A DNA stretch of 64,000 nucleotides, from NCBI GenBank assembly GCA_043747835.1, contig JAYTOK010000148.1, positions 66,387 to 130,386 of the forward strand, given 5' to 3'. The stretch is from CADEED01 sp043747835 (GTDB taxonomy: Bacteria > Pseudomonadota > Gammaproteobacteria > Steroidobacterales > Steroidobacteraceae). A program made the translations under genes and the position numbers. Shown here in pieces: positions 9,153 through 17,371 of this stretch. Below the pieces are notes generated by a model. It had not been told where the DNA came from. It did no database searches and saw only the letters and a program-made list of their open reading frames with translations. Numbering within the stretch: position 1 is the first letter of the stretch; every line of letters begins with the position of its first letter.

Positions 9153-10301
9153 GTGAAATTGGCAGAGTTTTCCGAGGAGCGGGCAAAGCTCCATGAGGCT
9201 GCTATTGCCTTCGCGCGCTCGTCATTGAAGAGCGACATGGTCGAACGCGATCGCGAAGCCAGTTTCGACCTCGATGCCTGGAAGGCGTGCGCCGAATTCG
9301 GCGTGCTGGGCATGCCCATTCCCGCCGAGCACGGCGGCATGGGGTTGGGTCTCACGGACCTGCTCGCGGTGATGGAAGGGCTGGGCGAGGGCACTCGCGA
9401 TCAGGGCCTGCTGTTCTCGTTGAACGCGCACTTGTGGACGAACTCGATCCCGATCCTCCTCTACGGCAACGACGCGCAGAAGGCGGCCTATCTACCGAAA
9501 CTCTGCGACGGCACGCTGATCGGCGCGAACGCGGCCTCCGAGCCGGGCTCGGGCTCGGACATTTTCTCGATGCGCACGCGCGCGACGCGCGATGGCGATC
9601 ACTACGTCCTGAACGGCTCAAAGACATGGGTCTCAAATGCGCCTATCGCGGACCTGTTCGTGGCGTATGCCACCGTGAACCCCGCTTTGGGCGTCACGGG
9701 CATCACTGCATTTATCGTCGAACGCAACACTCCCGGGCTCGTCGTCAGCAAGCATCTCGACAAGATGGGTCTGCGCACCTCGCCGATGGCCGAGGTCATC
9801 TTCGAGAATTGCCGGATTCCGGTCGCGAATCGCCTGGGCCGTGAAGGCCGTGCCGTGCCGATCTTCGAGTGTTCGATGGAGTGGGAGCGCGGCTGCATCC
9901 TCGCCAACGTGCTTGGCGTCATGCGCCGTCAGCTCGCGGAGTGCATCGCGTACGCGAAGACGCGCAAGCAATTCGGCAAGGCGATCGGCAAGTACCAATC
10001 CGTCGCGAACAAGCTCGTCGACATGAAGGTGCGTCTCGATACCTGCCGTCCGCTCGTCTATCGCATCGGCGAGATGAAGGACAAGAATCTCGACGCGACG
10101 ACCGAAGCCGCGATCGCGAAGCTCTACGTGTCGGACTGCTACGTGAAGTCCTGTCTCGACGCCGTGCAGATCCACGGCGCTTACGGCTACATGACCGAGG
10201 CGCAGATCGAGCGCGACCTGCGCGATTCGATCGGCAGCACGCTGTATTCCGGCACCTCGGAGATCCAGCGAAACATCATCGCGCGCGGACTCGGTCTGTG
10301 A
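9153..10301 (+). CDS. Acyl-CoA dehydrogenase-like flavoprotein, PltE/prolyl-carrier dehydrogenase type
   Basis: A 382-residue flavin dehydrogenase starting at GTG 9153 behind AAGGA. It has the full acyl-CoA dehydrogenase layout: N-terminal helical domain, beta domain with SEPGSGSD, and C-terminal domain with TRKQFGKAIG and YSGTSEIQRNIIARGLG. The usual catalytic Glu of YEGT is Ser here. Glu245 in MEWERG sits where isovaleryl-CoA-type enzymes keep their base, so the enzyme should be active. The segments SNAPIADLFVAYAT, MEWERG and RDSIGSTLYSGTS resemble what I remember of PltE, which oxidises prolyl-S-carrier to pyrrolyl-S-carrier. Its stop overlaps the start of the MBOAT gene (GTGA), and a carrier protein and adenylation enzyme follow in the same operon. 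Confidence 0.8.
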   Translation: MKLAEFSEERAKLHEAAIAFARSSLKSDMVERDREASFDLDAWKACAEFGVLGMPIPAEHGGMGLGLTDLLAVMEGLGEGTRDQGLLFSLNAHLWTNSIPILLYGNDAQKAAYLPKLCDGTLIGANAASEPGSGSDIFSMRTRATRDGDHYVLNGSKTWVSNAPIADLFVAYATVNPALGVTGITAFIVERNTPGLVVSKHLDKMGLRTSPMAEVIFENCRIPVANRLGREGRAVPIFECSMEWERGCILANVLGVMRRQLAECIAYAKTRKQFGKAIGKYQSVANKLVDMKVRLDTCRPLVYRIGEMKDKNLDATTEAAIAKLYVSDCYVKSCLDAVQIHGAYGYMTEAQIERDLRDSIGSTLYSGTSEIQRNIIARGLGL

Positions 10302-12874
10302 ACGCAGCGGTTCCCGCGACCGGCTCCCCGGTGGCCGCAGGCTCTGGCTGGGCCGCTGTCCTTCCAACCCTGGCGCGCAACTGGCTGACGCTCGTCCAGC
10401 TCGCGCTCATGGTCGTCGTCGTGCATCTGTACGACATCGAAGGCGACGTCTTCCGCAAGGTGACGTACCTCGTAGCCGGCGGCGTCGTCGTCAACATGGC
10501 GCTGCCGCTCGTTTGGCGTCTGCGATTCTTCGTCGCGCTCTCGCTGGCGGGATTGTTCTGGGTCTTCGGCCTTGGCGACGGCGCGTGGCTGCTGGGTCTC
10601 GGACTCGTGCTCATCGGCGCGTGCCACCTGCCGTTCTCGTTCGCGGTGCGCGTCGGCGTGCTGGTCGTTCTGGCCGCGGGCTTTGCCGCGCTGCGCGCGG
10701 GCGTCTCCCCGACGCCGTGGACGGGTGCGATCTGGCCGATCCTGGGTTCGATGTTCATGTTCCGGCTCGCGCTGTACCTGCGCGCGCTGAAGACGCAACC
10801 CGCGGAGCGCGGTCTCTGGGGCACGCTCGCGTATTTCTTCATGCTGCCGAACCTGGCATTCCCGTTGTTTCCGGTGGTCGACTACCAGACCTTCCACCGT
10901 ACGCACTACGACAAGGACGAGGCGGCTATCTACCGCACGGGCATGATCTGGGTCGCGCGCGGCCTGCTGCACCTCGTGCTGTACCGCGTCGTCTATTACA
11001 ACTTCATGATCGACCCGGTCGACGTCGCGGATCTTGGCGGCCTCGCGCAGTTCATGCTCGGCACTTTCCTGCTGTACCTGCGCGTCTCGGGCCAGTTCCA
11101 CCTGATTACGGGCCTGCTGCATCTGTTCGGCTTCCGGCTGCCCGAGACACACAAGCTCTACTACCTCGCGCACAACTTCGTCGAACTCTGGCGCCGCATC
11201 AACATCTACTGGACCGACTTCATGATGAAGACGGTCTTCTATCCGGTGTACTTCAAGGTCAAGAAGCTCAAACCCGCGACGGCGCTCGTGATCTCGACGA
11301 CCTGCGTGTTCGTCGTGACCTGGCTGCTGCATTCTTACCAGTGGTTCTGGCTGCGCGGCGGCTTCCCGATGACGCCGCAGGACACACTGTTCTGGGGCCT
11401 GCTCGGCTTCTTCGTCGTGATGGGCGCGCTGCGCGAGCTCAAGCGCGGCAAGACGAAACCGCACAAAGGCGGCTGGCACCTGAAGTTAGGCCTGCATGCC
11501 GGGGCGACGTTCCTGATCTTCTGTTTCCTGTGGTCGCTGTGGAGCGTGGAGTCCATCGGCCAATGGATCTGGATGCTGGGTGCCGCGACGGAATTCAACG
11601 CGATGGGCCTGGGTCTGATCGTGCTCGTCTTCGTCGTGATCGTCGGCTTCGGCGGCCGCGACTGGGAGGCTTCGCGCCCCAAAAATCCGGCTGACGGTCA
11701 CTTCCTGCTGCGTCCGTGGGTGCGCGCGACGACGACGCTCGTTTTCCTCGTCGCGATGGCCCAGCCGCTCGTGCACTCGCTCGTGCCCGGCAAGGCCGGG
11801 ACGATTATTGCTGGCCTCCGGAACACCGGGCTCAACGCGCGCGATGCCGCGCTCCAGCATCGCGGCTATTACGAACAGCTCGACGTGCGCGGACAGTTGA
11901 ACTCGCGCGTCCAGGATCAACTGGGTGGCGCGCGCCACGACTGGAAGGATCCCGCGAGCATGGGCTTCCTGCACGAGCGCCGCGACCTCATCGACCGCGA
12001 TCTCGTGCCGTCGTTCTCCGCGGACTGGAACGGCAAGCGCTTCAGCACGAACCGCTTCGGCATGCGCGATCGCGAGTACACACTCGAGAAGCCGGCGGGC
12101 ACGCTGCGCATCGCGCTGCTGGGTCCGTCGCACGTGATGGGCAATGGCGTCGCGGATGGTGAGCCCTTCGAGCAGGTCGTCGAAGACAAGCTCAACGCGC
12201 AAGCCGCGGGCGGCCGCTGGCAGCGCTACGAAATCCTGAACTTCGGTGTCGACGGTTACACGCTGCCGCAGCAGCTCGCGATGCTCGAGGACCGCGTCTG
12301 GAAGTTCTCGCCGGACGTCGTCATCGTCACGCAGTACCACCGCTCGCGCACGATGACCGAGCGCTACATCCTGAAAGTGCTGACCAAGCGCGCGGACATC
12401 CCGCCCGGCGAGTTCAGCGAGATGCTCACGCGCGCGGGCCTGTTGCCGTTTCCCGATGGCAACTTGCCGATCCCGTTCGAGTCGTGGCGCTCCGTCGCGG
12501 GCGCGATGGGCCTGAAAGCGCGCATGCCGGGCGACGAAGCCGCGTCGCGGGCGCACCGCATCGCCGATTCCGCCAACGAGTGGGCCATCGGCAAGATCGC
12601 CGACTCCGCGCGCTCGCATGGCGTGCCATTGCTGGCGCTCGGCCTCAACGTCGTGATCGACGATGCGCCCGCCACGGTTCCGAACCACGAAGCCTTCGAG
12701 CGCGCGAACGTGCCGCTCATCGACCTCTTCGACATCTTCCCGGCCGGGCAGCGCCCCGGGTTGCGCGTCGCGCCCTGGGACGATCACCCGAACGCGGCGG
12801 GTCACCGCCTGATCGCGGACAAGCTCTATGAGAAGCTGCTGCCCGCGCTGAACACATTGCCGACTGGAGAGTAG
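10298..12874 (+). CDS. MBOAT O-acyltransferase fused to a C-terminal SGNH domain (DltB-DltD-like fusion)
   Basis: An 858-residue membrane protein. Residues about 20-500 contain many hydrophobic segments and an MBOAT core: the region NFVELWRRINIYWTDFMMK and His345 in TWLLHSYQWFWLRG, the likely catalytic histidine. Residues about 560-858 form an SGNH/GDSL domain with Ser611 in LLGPSHVMGNGV and His830 in DDHPNAAGH. The start is GTG 10298, overlapping the dehydrogenase stop. MBOAT proteins carry acyl groups across the membrane and often hand them to an SGNH partner, as DltB and DltD do; here both are one chain. With the carrier protein two bases downstream, it is the natural transferase from carrier to an extracytoplasmic glycan. 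Confidence 0.85.
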   Translation: MNAAVPATGSPVAAGSGWAAVLPTLARNWLTLVQLALMVVVVHLYDIEGDVFRKVTYLVAGGVVVNMALPLVWRLRFFVALSLAGLFWVFGLGDGAWLLGLGLVLIGACHLPFSFAVRVGVLVVLAAGFAALRAGVSPTPWTGAIWPILGSMFMFRLALYLRALKTQPAERGLWGTLAYFFMLPNLAFPLFPVVDYQTFHRTHYDKDEAAIYRTGMIWVARGLLHLVLYRVVYYNFMIDPVDVADLGGLAQFMLGTFLLYLRVSGQFHLITGLLHLFGFRLPETHKLYYLAHNFVELWRRINIYWTDFMMKTVFYPVYFKVKKLKPATALVISTTCVFVVTWLLHSYQWFWLRGGFPMTPQDTLFWGLLGFFVVMGALRELKRGKTKPHKGGWHLKLGLHAGATFLIFCFLWSLWSVESIGQWIWMLGAATEFNAMGLGLIVLVFVVIVGFGGRDWEASRPKNPADGHFLLRPWVRATTTLVFLVAMAQPLVHSLVPGKAGTIIAGLRNTGLNARDAALQHRGYYEQLDVRGQLNSRVQDQLGGARHDWKDPASMGFLHERRDLIDRDLVPSFSADWNGKRFSTNRFGMRDREYTLEKPAGTLRIALLGPSHVMGNGVADGEPFEQVVEDKLNAQAAGGRWQRYEILNFGVDGYTLPQQLAMLEDRVWKFSPDVVIVTQYHRSRTMTERYILKVLTKRADIPPGEFSEMLTRAGLLPFPDGNLPIPFESWRSVAGAMGLKARMPGDEAASRAHRIADSANEWAIGKIADSARSHGVPLLALGLNVVIDDAPATVPNHEAFERANVPLIDLFDIFPAGQRPGLRVAPWDDHPNAAGHRLIADKLYEKLLPALNTLPTGE

Positions 12875-12876
12875 AG

Positions 12877-13125
12877 ATGTCCGAGATCAAAGAGACCGTC
12901 CGTCAATTCATCCTCGCGAACTTCCTGCAGGGCGAGGATCCGTCGAACCTCACCGACGACACGGAGCTCAAGGAATCCGGGATCCTGGATTCCCTGTCGA
13001 CGCTCAAGCTCGTGTCCTTCCTCGAGGAGACGTTCAAGGTCGAATTCGAAGCGAACGACCTCGATGCCGGAAATCTCGCCTCGCTCGCGAGCATCGAAAA
13101 GCTGGTGCGTTCGAAGCAGAAATGA
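12877..13125 (+). CDS. Acyl/peptidyl carrier protein
   Basis: A stand-alone carrier protein of 82 residues. The phosphopantetheine attachment site is Ser39 in SGILDSLSTLKL, followed by the expected helix (VSFLEETFKVEFE). Size and acidity match DltC and PltL-type carriers. The start ATG lies two bases after the MBOAT-SGNH stop and is preceded by GGAGAG; its stop overlaps the adenylation gene start (ATGA). No phosphopantetheinyl transferase is seen in the window, so a housekeeping enzyme elsewhere must activate it. It is the obvious partner of the downstream adenylation enzyme, the upstream dehydrogenase and the membrane transferase. Confidence 0.9.
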   Translation: MSEIKETVRQFILANFLQGEDPSNLTDDTELKESGILDSLSTLKLVSFLEETFKVEFEANDLDAGNLASLASIEKLVRSKQK

Positions 13126-14717
13126 GCCAAAGCCCGCTCAGATCGCTGATCGACTTGCTGGACGGCTCGGTGCAGTCGCATCCGGGCAAGACCGCCGTGC
13201 TCGTGCCGGATGGCGAGAGCCTCTCGTACGCGGAGCTCGGCGCGCTTTCGGATCGCGTGCGCGACCGTCTCGTGGCGTTCGGAGTGCGGCCCGGCGACCG
13301 CGTCGGCATGCGGTTGCACAAGTCGGTCGACGGCGTCGCGACATTGTTCGGAATCCTGAAAGCCGGCGCGGCCTACGTGCCGGTCGACGCGGAGTCGCCC
13401 GCGGCCCGCGGCGCGTACATCCACGACAATTGCGCCGTGAAGGCCGTGTTCACCGAGACGGCGCTGGAAGAGGGCGTGCGCACCGAGCTCGCCGCGCTCG
13501 TCGGGGGTGCGGGGGCGCTGCCGCCGATCGTCGCGCTCGACATCTCGAAGCCGCGCGCGCTCACCGCCGCGCTCGACGCGCTCGATGCGACGAACCCGGC
13601 GCCGCGCGCCGCGCGCGTCTCTCCCGCGCCGGATGATCTGGCTTACATCCTCTACACCTCGGGCTCGACCGGCAATCCGAAGGGTGTCGTGCTCTCGCAT
13701 CGCAACGCGCTGTCGTTCATCGACTGGTGCAGCGACGTATTCTCGCCGCGCGCGGAAGACCGCTTCTCTTCGCACGCGCCGTTCCATTTCGACCTGTCGA
13801 TCCTCGACATCTACGTGCCGCTCAAACACGGCGCGACTCTCGTGCTGATCGGTGAAGCGCTCGGCAAGGATCCGATCAGGCTCGCGCAGGTGATCTCCGA
13901 GCAGAAGATCAGTCACTGGTATTCGACGCCGTCGATCCTGAGCCTGCTCGCCAACTACGGAAAGCTGCCGAAGTACGATTATTCCGCGCTGCGCATGGTG
14001 TTCTTCGCGGGTGAAGTGTTCCCCATTCCGCAATTCCGCGCGTTGCGCGCATTATTGCCCGCGCCTCGCTACTTCAACCTCTATGGCCCCACGGAGACGA
14101 ACGTCTGCACGTGGTACGAAGTGGAGGGCGAGGAGAAGATTGCCGCGATGCCGACCTTCCCGATCGGCATGATCTGCGAACCGAATCTCGGCAAGGTCGT
14201 GGATGAAGTTGGCGCGACGGTGCCGTTCGGCAAGGAGGGCGAGCTCGTCGTCCACGGCCCGAACGTCATGAACGGTTACTGGAACCTGCCCGAGCGCAAC
14301 GCGATCGCGTTCCTGACCGACGAGCAGGGGCGGAAGTGGTACCGGACGGGCGACATCGTCACGGAACACGAAGGCCTGGGTTATCGCTACGTCAGCCGTC
14401 GCGACCGCATGGTGAAGCGCCGCGGTTATCGCGTGGAACTCGGCGAAATCGAGGTGGGCCTGAACAAACATCCCGACATCCGCGAAGTCGCGGTGGTCGC
14501 GGTGGCGGACCCGGAATCCGGCGTGCGCGTCACGGCGTTCATCAGTTGCGCGGAAGGCAAGACGCTGAATCGGATCCAGCTCAAGACGATCGCTTCGCAG
14601 GGACTTCCGCCCTACATGATCCCGGACGCGTTCACCGTATTGCCGGCGCTGCCGCGCACGTCGACCGACAAGGTCGACTACCAGTCGCTCAAGAACAAAC
14701 TACTCAGTCCGCCTTGA
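13122..14717 (+). CDS. Stand-alone amino-acid adenylation enzyme, predicted proline-type pocket
   Basis: A 531-residue adenylate-forming enzyme with the A-domain motifs in order: LKAGAAYVPVD, LYTSGSTGNPKG, FHFDLSILD, NLYGPTE, YRTGD, and Lys517 in STDKVDY. Aligning by hand to the gramicidin synthetase pocket gives D224, L225, L228, Y267, F294, A296, L320, V328, C329, K517. As I remember, the proline-activating enzymes of pyrrole pathways (PltF, CloN4) read DLLYLALVCK, so this differs at one position. DltA is the other well-known stand-alone enzyme with this architecture but has a different pocket. It starts on the carrier stop (ATGA) and its end overlaps the convergent YdcF-like gene by 14 bases. 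Confidence 0.85.
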   Translation: MSQSPLRSLIDLLDGSVQSHPGKTAVLVPDGESLSYAELGALSDRVRDRLVAFGVRPGDRVGMRLHKSVDGVATLFGILKAGAAYVPVDAESPAARGAYIHDNCAVKAVFTETALEEGVRTELAALVGGAGALPPIVALDISKPRALTAALDALDATNPAPRAARVSPAPDDLAYILYTSGSTGNPKGVVLSHRNALSFIDWCSDVFSPRAEDRFSSHAPFHFDLSILDIYVPLKHGATLVLIGEALGKDPIRLAQVISEQKISHWYSTPSILSLLANYGKLPKYDYSALRMVFFAGEVFPIPQFRALRALLPAPRYFNLYGPTETNVCTWYEVEGEEKIAAMPTFPIGMICEPNLGKVVDEVGATVPFGKEGELVVHGPNVMNGYWNLPERNAIAFLTDEQGRKWYRTGDIVTEHEGLGYRYVSRRDRMVKRRGYRVELGEIEVGLNKHPDIREVAVVAVADPESGVRVTAFISCAEGKTLNRIQLKTIASQGLPPYMIPDAFTVLPALPRTSTDKVDYQSLKNKLLSPP

Positions 14718-15432
14718 GCCGTCGCCACGCGCGGCCGAGGTGCTCGTGCAATGCGAGTTCCGATGTGTAGAGCGACGTGGGCGTCGGCTTCCAGTCGGCG
14801 CGCCGCCAGTCGCGCGACAACTGATGATCGGTGGGCGCCGGCACTGCGTTGAGCCCCGCGCGTTTCATCTCGTCCATGCTGCGCGGCAGGTGACCCGCGG
14901 AAGTCACGAGGAAGAACGGATCGGTCGCGACCAGCGCCGGCAGCAAACGCGCGCTGTCCGCCGTCGAGGAGCCGCCATCTTCGAGACGCAGCCTCTCGCG
15001 TGGCACCCCCAGTTTCTCGAGTGCCTCACCCATGATTCGCACGGTTTGCCGGTCCCCGGAAATGATGACGTCGCAATCGGGTCGGTCGCGCGCCAGTTCG
15101 AGGGTCAGGAGCACGCGATAAGCGGATGAGGGGCTGAGCCGACCGGTCAGCGGCATGGCCGGGTCGTCGGCTGCCCAGCCGGTCAGCACGACGATGTGGC
15201 GCGCCTCCGGATGGGCGCGGGCATCCTGCAGGGTCGGATAGGCGTATTCGAGCGGACTCATCAGCGCCGCGGCGACCATTCCAGAGGAAAACACCGTCAC
15301 GACGATTCCGGAGGCGGCTAACAAGGCCCATGAGACACCCGGACGACGCCGCCAGAACCCGGCCAGAAGCCCGCAGATAAGCAGGGTGATTGCGAATCCG
15401 GTCGGGCTGAGCAGGTTGGCCAACAGGCCCAT
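14704..15432 (-). CDS. YdcF/ElyC family (DUF218) membrane protein
   Basis: A 242-residue protein starting at ATG 15432, with AGGAGA five bases upstream. Two hydrophobic segments near the N-terminus (LLICGLLAGFW and an adjacent LAASGIVVTVFSSGMVAAAL) anchor a DUF218 domain. Typical sequences are HIVVLTGWAADD, DVIISGD, and SSTADSARLL plus LVTSAGHLPRSM, the last being the conserved core. ElyC and related proteins affect peptidoglycan and lipid-carrier metabolism, which fits a polysaccharide locus, but the biochemical role of the family is poorly defined. It is a single gene, convergent with the acyl-transfer operon. Confidence 0.75.
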   Translation of the reverse strand: MGLLANLLSPTGFAITLLICGLLAGFWRRRPGVSWALLAASGIVVTVFSSGMVAAALMSPLEYAYPTLQDARAHPEARHIVVLTGWAADDPAMPLTGRLSPSSAYRVLLTLELARDRPDCDVIISGDRQTVRIMGEALEKLGVPRERLRLEDGGSSTADSARLLPALVATDPFFLVTSAGHLPRSMDEMKRAGLNAVPAPTDHQLSRDWRRADWKPTPTSLYTSELALHEHLGRAWRRLKAD

Positions 15433-15500
15433 CGCGGTCTCCTGACAAGGCGGGGCGCGAAACATAACGCGACGGCTGTTTCGGCGACACCACGCCAGGT

Positions 15501-15532
15501 CTGTCGGAGCGCTTTACACCCCCGTCGTCGGA
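15501..15532 (+). promoter_or_regulatory. Candidate enhancer site upstream of the PEP-CTERM gene
   Basis: GTCGGA occurs twice here (15503-15508 and 15527-15532), about two helical turns apart. CTTTACACC lies between the copies. The position, about 60-100 bases upstream of a sigma-54 promoter, is where an activator of the PrsR type would bind. Regulated PEP-CTERM genes are known to carry such a box, but I cannot confirm the consensus from memory. Confidence 0.4.
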
Positions 15533-15592
15533 ACCAGACAGAATCTGGGACGGAGACATACAAGCCCATGATTTTGATAGGGGTCGAATGCC

Positions 15593-15608
15593 TGGCACAG
15601 CGATTGCT
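15593..15608 (+). promoter_or_regulatory. Sigma-54 (-24/-12) promoter of the PEP-CTERM gene
   Basis: The sequence TGGCACAGCGATTGCT matches the sigma-54 consensus. The GG (15594-15595) and GC (15606-15607) are separated by exactly ten bases. Transcription should start near 15620, about 30 bases before ATG 15652. PEP-CTERM genes in exosortase genomes are often controlled by RpoN with PrsK/PrsR, so this is expected biology with a very clean site. Confidence 0.85.
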
Positions 15609-15651
15609 TCATTCACGTCGCAGATCTCTCACCTTTCTCCCGGTACCCAGA

Positions 15652-16305
15652 ATGAAAAACACAAGAATCCTCACCACGCTCGCGGCCATCGGCGCTCTCG
15701 CCGCTGCCAGCTCCGCGAACGCGGCGTTCATCTTCGTCGACACCGTGACGCCGACCAGCACCGCTGCGATCAACATCACGAATATCAACGACTTCCGCAC
15801 GCAGCTCGCCGGTCAAGGCGTGACGCGTTACAACCTCGGCCGCTCGCTGGGTGTGACGGGTCCGGTTGGCAGCTTCGTCATCGACATCGACTTCTTCGGT
15901 TCCGAAGCGGGCTATCGCAACCAGTTCCGCGTCGGCAGCAACGTGGTCATCGACAACACGGGCAATCGTTCGTGGGGCGAGCGCGACTACGGCAGCTTTT
16001 CGCCGACGGCGACGGGCCGCCTGAACTTCTCGTTCTGCGCCGTGAACATCAACACCTGCCTCACCAACACCCAGAACGACAGCACTCGCACGACGAGCAC
16101 GCAGTCGATCGGCATGTGGCTGAGCGCCGACCGCAACACGGCCTGGCTGCTGTGGGATGACGGCGGTGGCGGAGCCGACGACAACCACGACGACCTCGTC
16201 GTGCGCCTGACCTACCGGTCGGTGCCGGAGCCGGGCACGCTCGCCCTGCTCGGTCTGGGTCTGCTCGGTGTCGGTATCGCGCGCCGCAAGCGCCTCGCCG
16301 CCTAA
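15652..16305 (+). CDS. PEP-CTERM sorting domain protein
   Basis: A 217-residue exported protein. It has an N-terminal Sec signal (MKNTRILTTLAAIGALAAAS, cleaved near SANA) and a complete C-terminal exosortase signal: VPEPGTLALL, then GLGLLGVGIA and the basic tail RRKRLAA. The mature part is polar and rich in Asn, Thr and Ser, with two cysteines (FCAVNINTC), and resembles no enzyme I know. I start at ATG 15652 because upstream in-frame starts would overlap the sigma-54 promoter. Exosortase should cut near PEP and link the protein to the surface or matrix; the exosortase itself is not in this window. A strong terminator follows. Confidence 0.9.
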   Translation: MKNTRILTTLAAIGALAAASSANAAFIFVDTVTPTSTAAINITNINDFRTQLAGQGVTRYNLGRSLGVTGPVGSFVIDIDFFGSEAGYRNQFRVGSNVVIDNTGNRSWGERDYGSFSPTATGRLNFSFCAVNINTCLTNTQNDSTRTTSTQSIGMWLSADRNTAWLLWDDGGGGADDNHDDLVVRLTYRSVPEPGTLALLGLGLLGVGIARRKRLAA

Positions 16306-16323
16306 AAAGTTCGACAAGAAGAA

Positions 16324-16371
16324 ACTTCCTCAAGGAAGTCGAAAACGGCGCCGCAAGGCGCCGTTTTCGTT
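16324..16371 (+). terminator. Tandem hairpin terminator after the PEP-CTERM gene
   Basis: A small hairpin (CTTCC/GGAAG, 16325-16338) is followed by a strong one at 16342-16367: AAAACGGCGCC, loop GCAA, GGCGCCGTTTT, then more T-rich sequence. The second is a classical intrinsic terminator and insulates the PEP-CTERM gene from the rml operon. Confidence 0.85.
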
Positions 16372-16465
16372 TGGGCGCGCCAAACTGTCGACTACGTCAT
16401 GCCGCGCGGACTCGTCCGCGGTTCGAAGAGGCGACCGCGCGGGAATTCGGCGATCATCGCGCGCC

Positions 16466-17371
16466 ATGACCGCAGACACCCAACCCCAAAAACGAATCGG
16501 CATCATCCTCGCGGGTGGTGCAGGTACCCGGCTCTATCCTCTGACCCTGGTGACGAGCAAACAGCTCCTGCCGGTGTACGACAAGCCGATGATCTATTAC
16601 CCGCTCAGCGTGCTGATGCTCGCGGGTATTCGCGAGTACCTCGTCATCTCGACGCCTCAGGATCTGCCGCGGTTCCAGCAGCTGCTCGGCAGCGGCGAGC
16701 AATGGGGTGTGACGTTCGAATACGCCGAGCAAGCGAAGCCGTCGGGCATCGCCGAGGCCATTCTCATCGCCGGCGAGAAATACGGTCCGCGCGAGTTCGC
16801 GCTCGTACTCGGCGACAACATCTACTACGGCCACGGGATCACGGACTTGCTGCGCCGCGCGAGCTCGCGCTCGAAGGGCGCGACGGTGTTCGCTTATCAC
16901 GTGAACGATCCGGAGCGTTACGGCGTCGTCGAGTTCGACGCGGATGGTCGCGCGCTCGCCATTGAAGAGAAGCCCAAGGCGCCCCGATCGAACTACGCGG
17001 TCACGGGGCTCTATTTCTACGATACGCAGGCCTTCGAGCTCGCGCGCCAGATCAAGCCGTCCCCGCGCGGCGAACTCGAGATCACCGACCTCAACCGCGC
17101 CTATCTGTCGCGCGGCGAGCTCTCGGTGGAGGTCATGGGTCGCGGGTATGCGTGGCTCGATACCGGCACGCACGAATCGCTGATCGCCGCCGCTTCGTTC
17201 ATCGAAGCCATCGAGACCCGCCAGGCATTGAAGATCTCGTGTCCCGAAGAAATCGCGTATCGGCAGAAATTCATCGACGCCGCGAAGGTGCGGGAGCTCG
17301 CGCAGCCGTTGCGCAACACGCAGTACGGCACGTACCTGCTGCGCATGCTCGACGACAAAGTCTTCACCTGA
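16466..17371 (+). CDS. rfbA: Glucose-1-phosphate thymidylyltransferase
   Basis: This 301-residue enzyme makes dTDP-glucose from dTTP and glucose-1-phosphate, the entry step of dTDP-rhamnose synthesis. The nucleotide loop LAGGAGTRLYPLT and the following KQLLPVYDKPMIYYP are diagnostic; VLGDNIYYGHG and ITDLNRAYL are further signatures. I take ATG 16466, which gives the usual family length; earlier in-frame starts lie inside the terminator. It is the first gene of rmlACDB and its stop overlaps the rmlC start (TGATG). A promoter should lie in 16372-16465. Confidence 0.97.
   Translation: MTADTQPQKRIGIILAGGAGTRLYPLTLVTSKQLLPVYDKPMIYYPLSVLMLAGIREYLVISTPQDLPRFQQLLGSGEQWGVTFEYAEQAKPSGIAEAILIAGEKYGPREFALVLGDNIYYGHGITDLLRRASSRSKGATVFAYHVNDPERYGVVEFDADGRALAIEEKPKAPRSNYAVTGLYFYDTQAFELARQIKPSPRGELEITDLNRAYLSRGELSVEVMGRGYAWLDTGTHESLIAAASFIEAIETRQALKISCPEEIAYRQKFIDAAKVRELAQPLRNTQYGTYLLRMLDDKVFT

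Noticed and set aside
9153..10301. Fatty-acid beta-oxidation role for the acyl-CoA dehydrogenase
   Set aside because: No other beta-oxidation gene is near, and it is locked in an operon with a carrier protein and adenylation enzyme; the YSGT motif also argues against the common type.
13122..14717. D-alanine ligase DltA as the annotation of the adenylation enzyme
   Set aside because: The operon looks dlt-like, but the pocket residues fit a proline-type enzyme and a dehydrogenase is present, which dlt operons lack. Kept only as the alternative.
15568..15651. Upstream start for the PEP-CTERM gene
   Set aside because: It would put the signal peptide inside the chain and overlap the sigma-54 promoter; ATG 15652 directly starts a normal signal.
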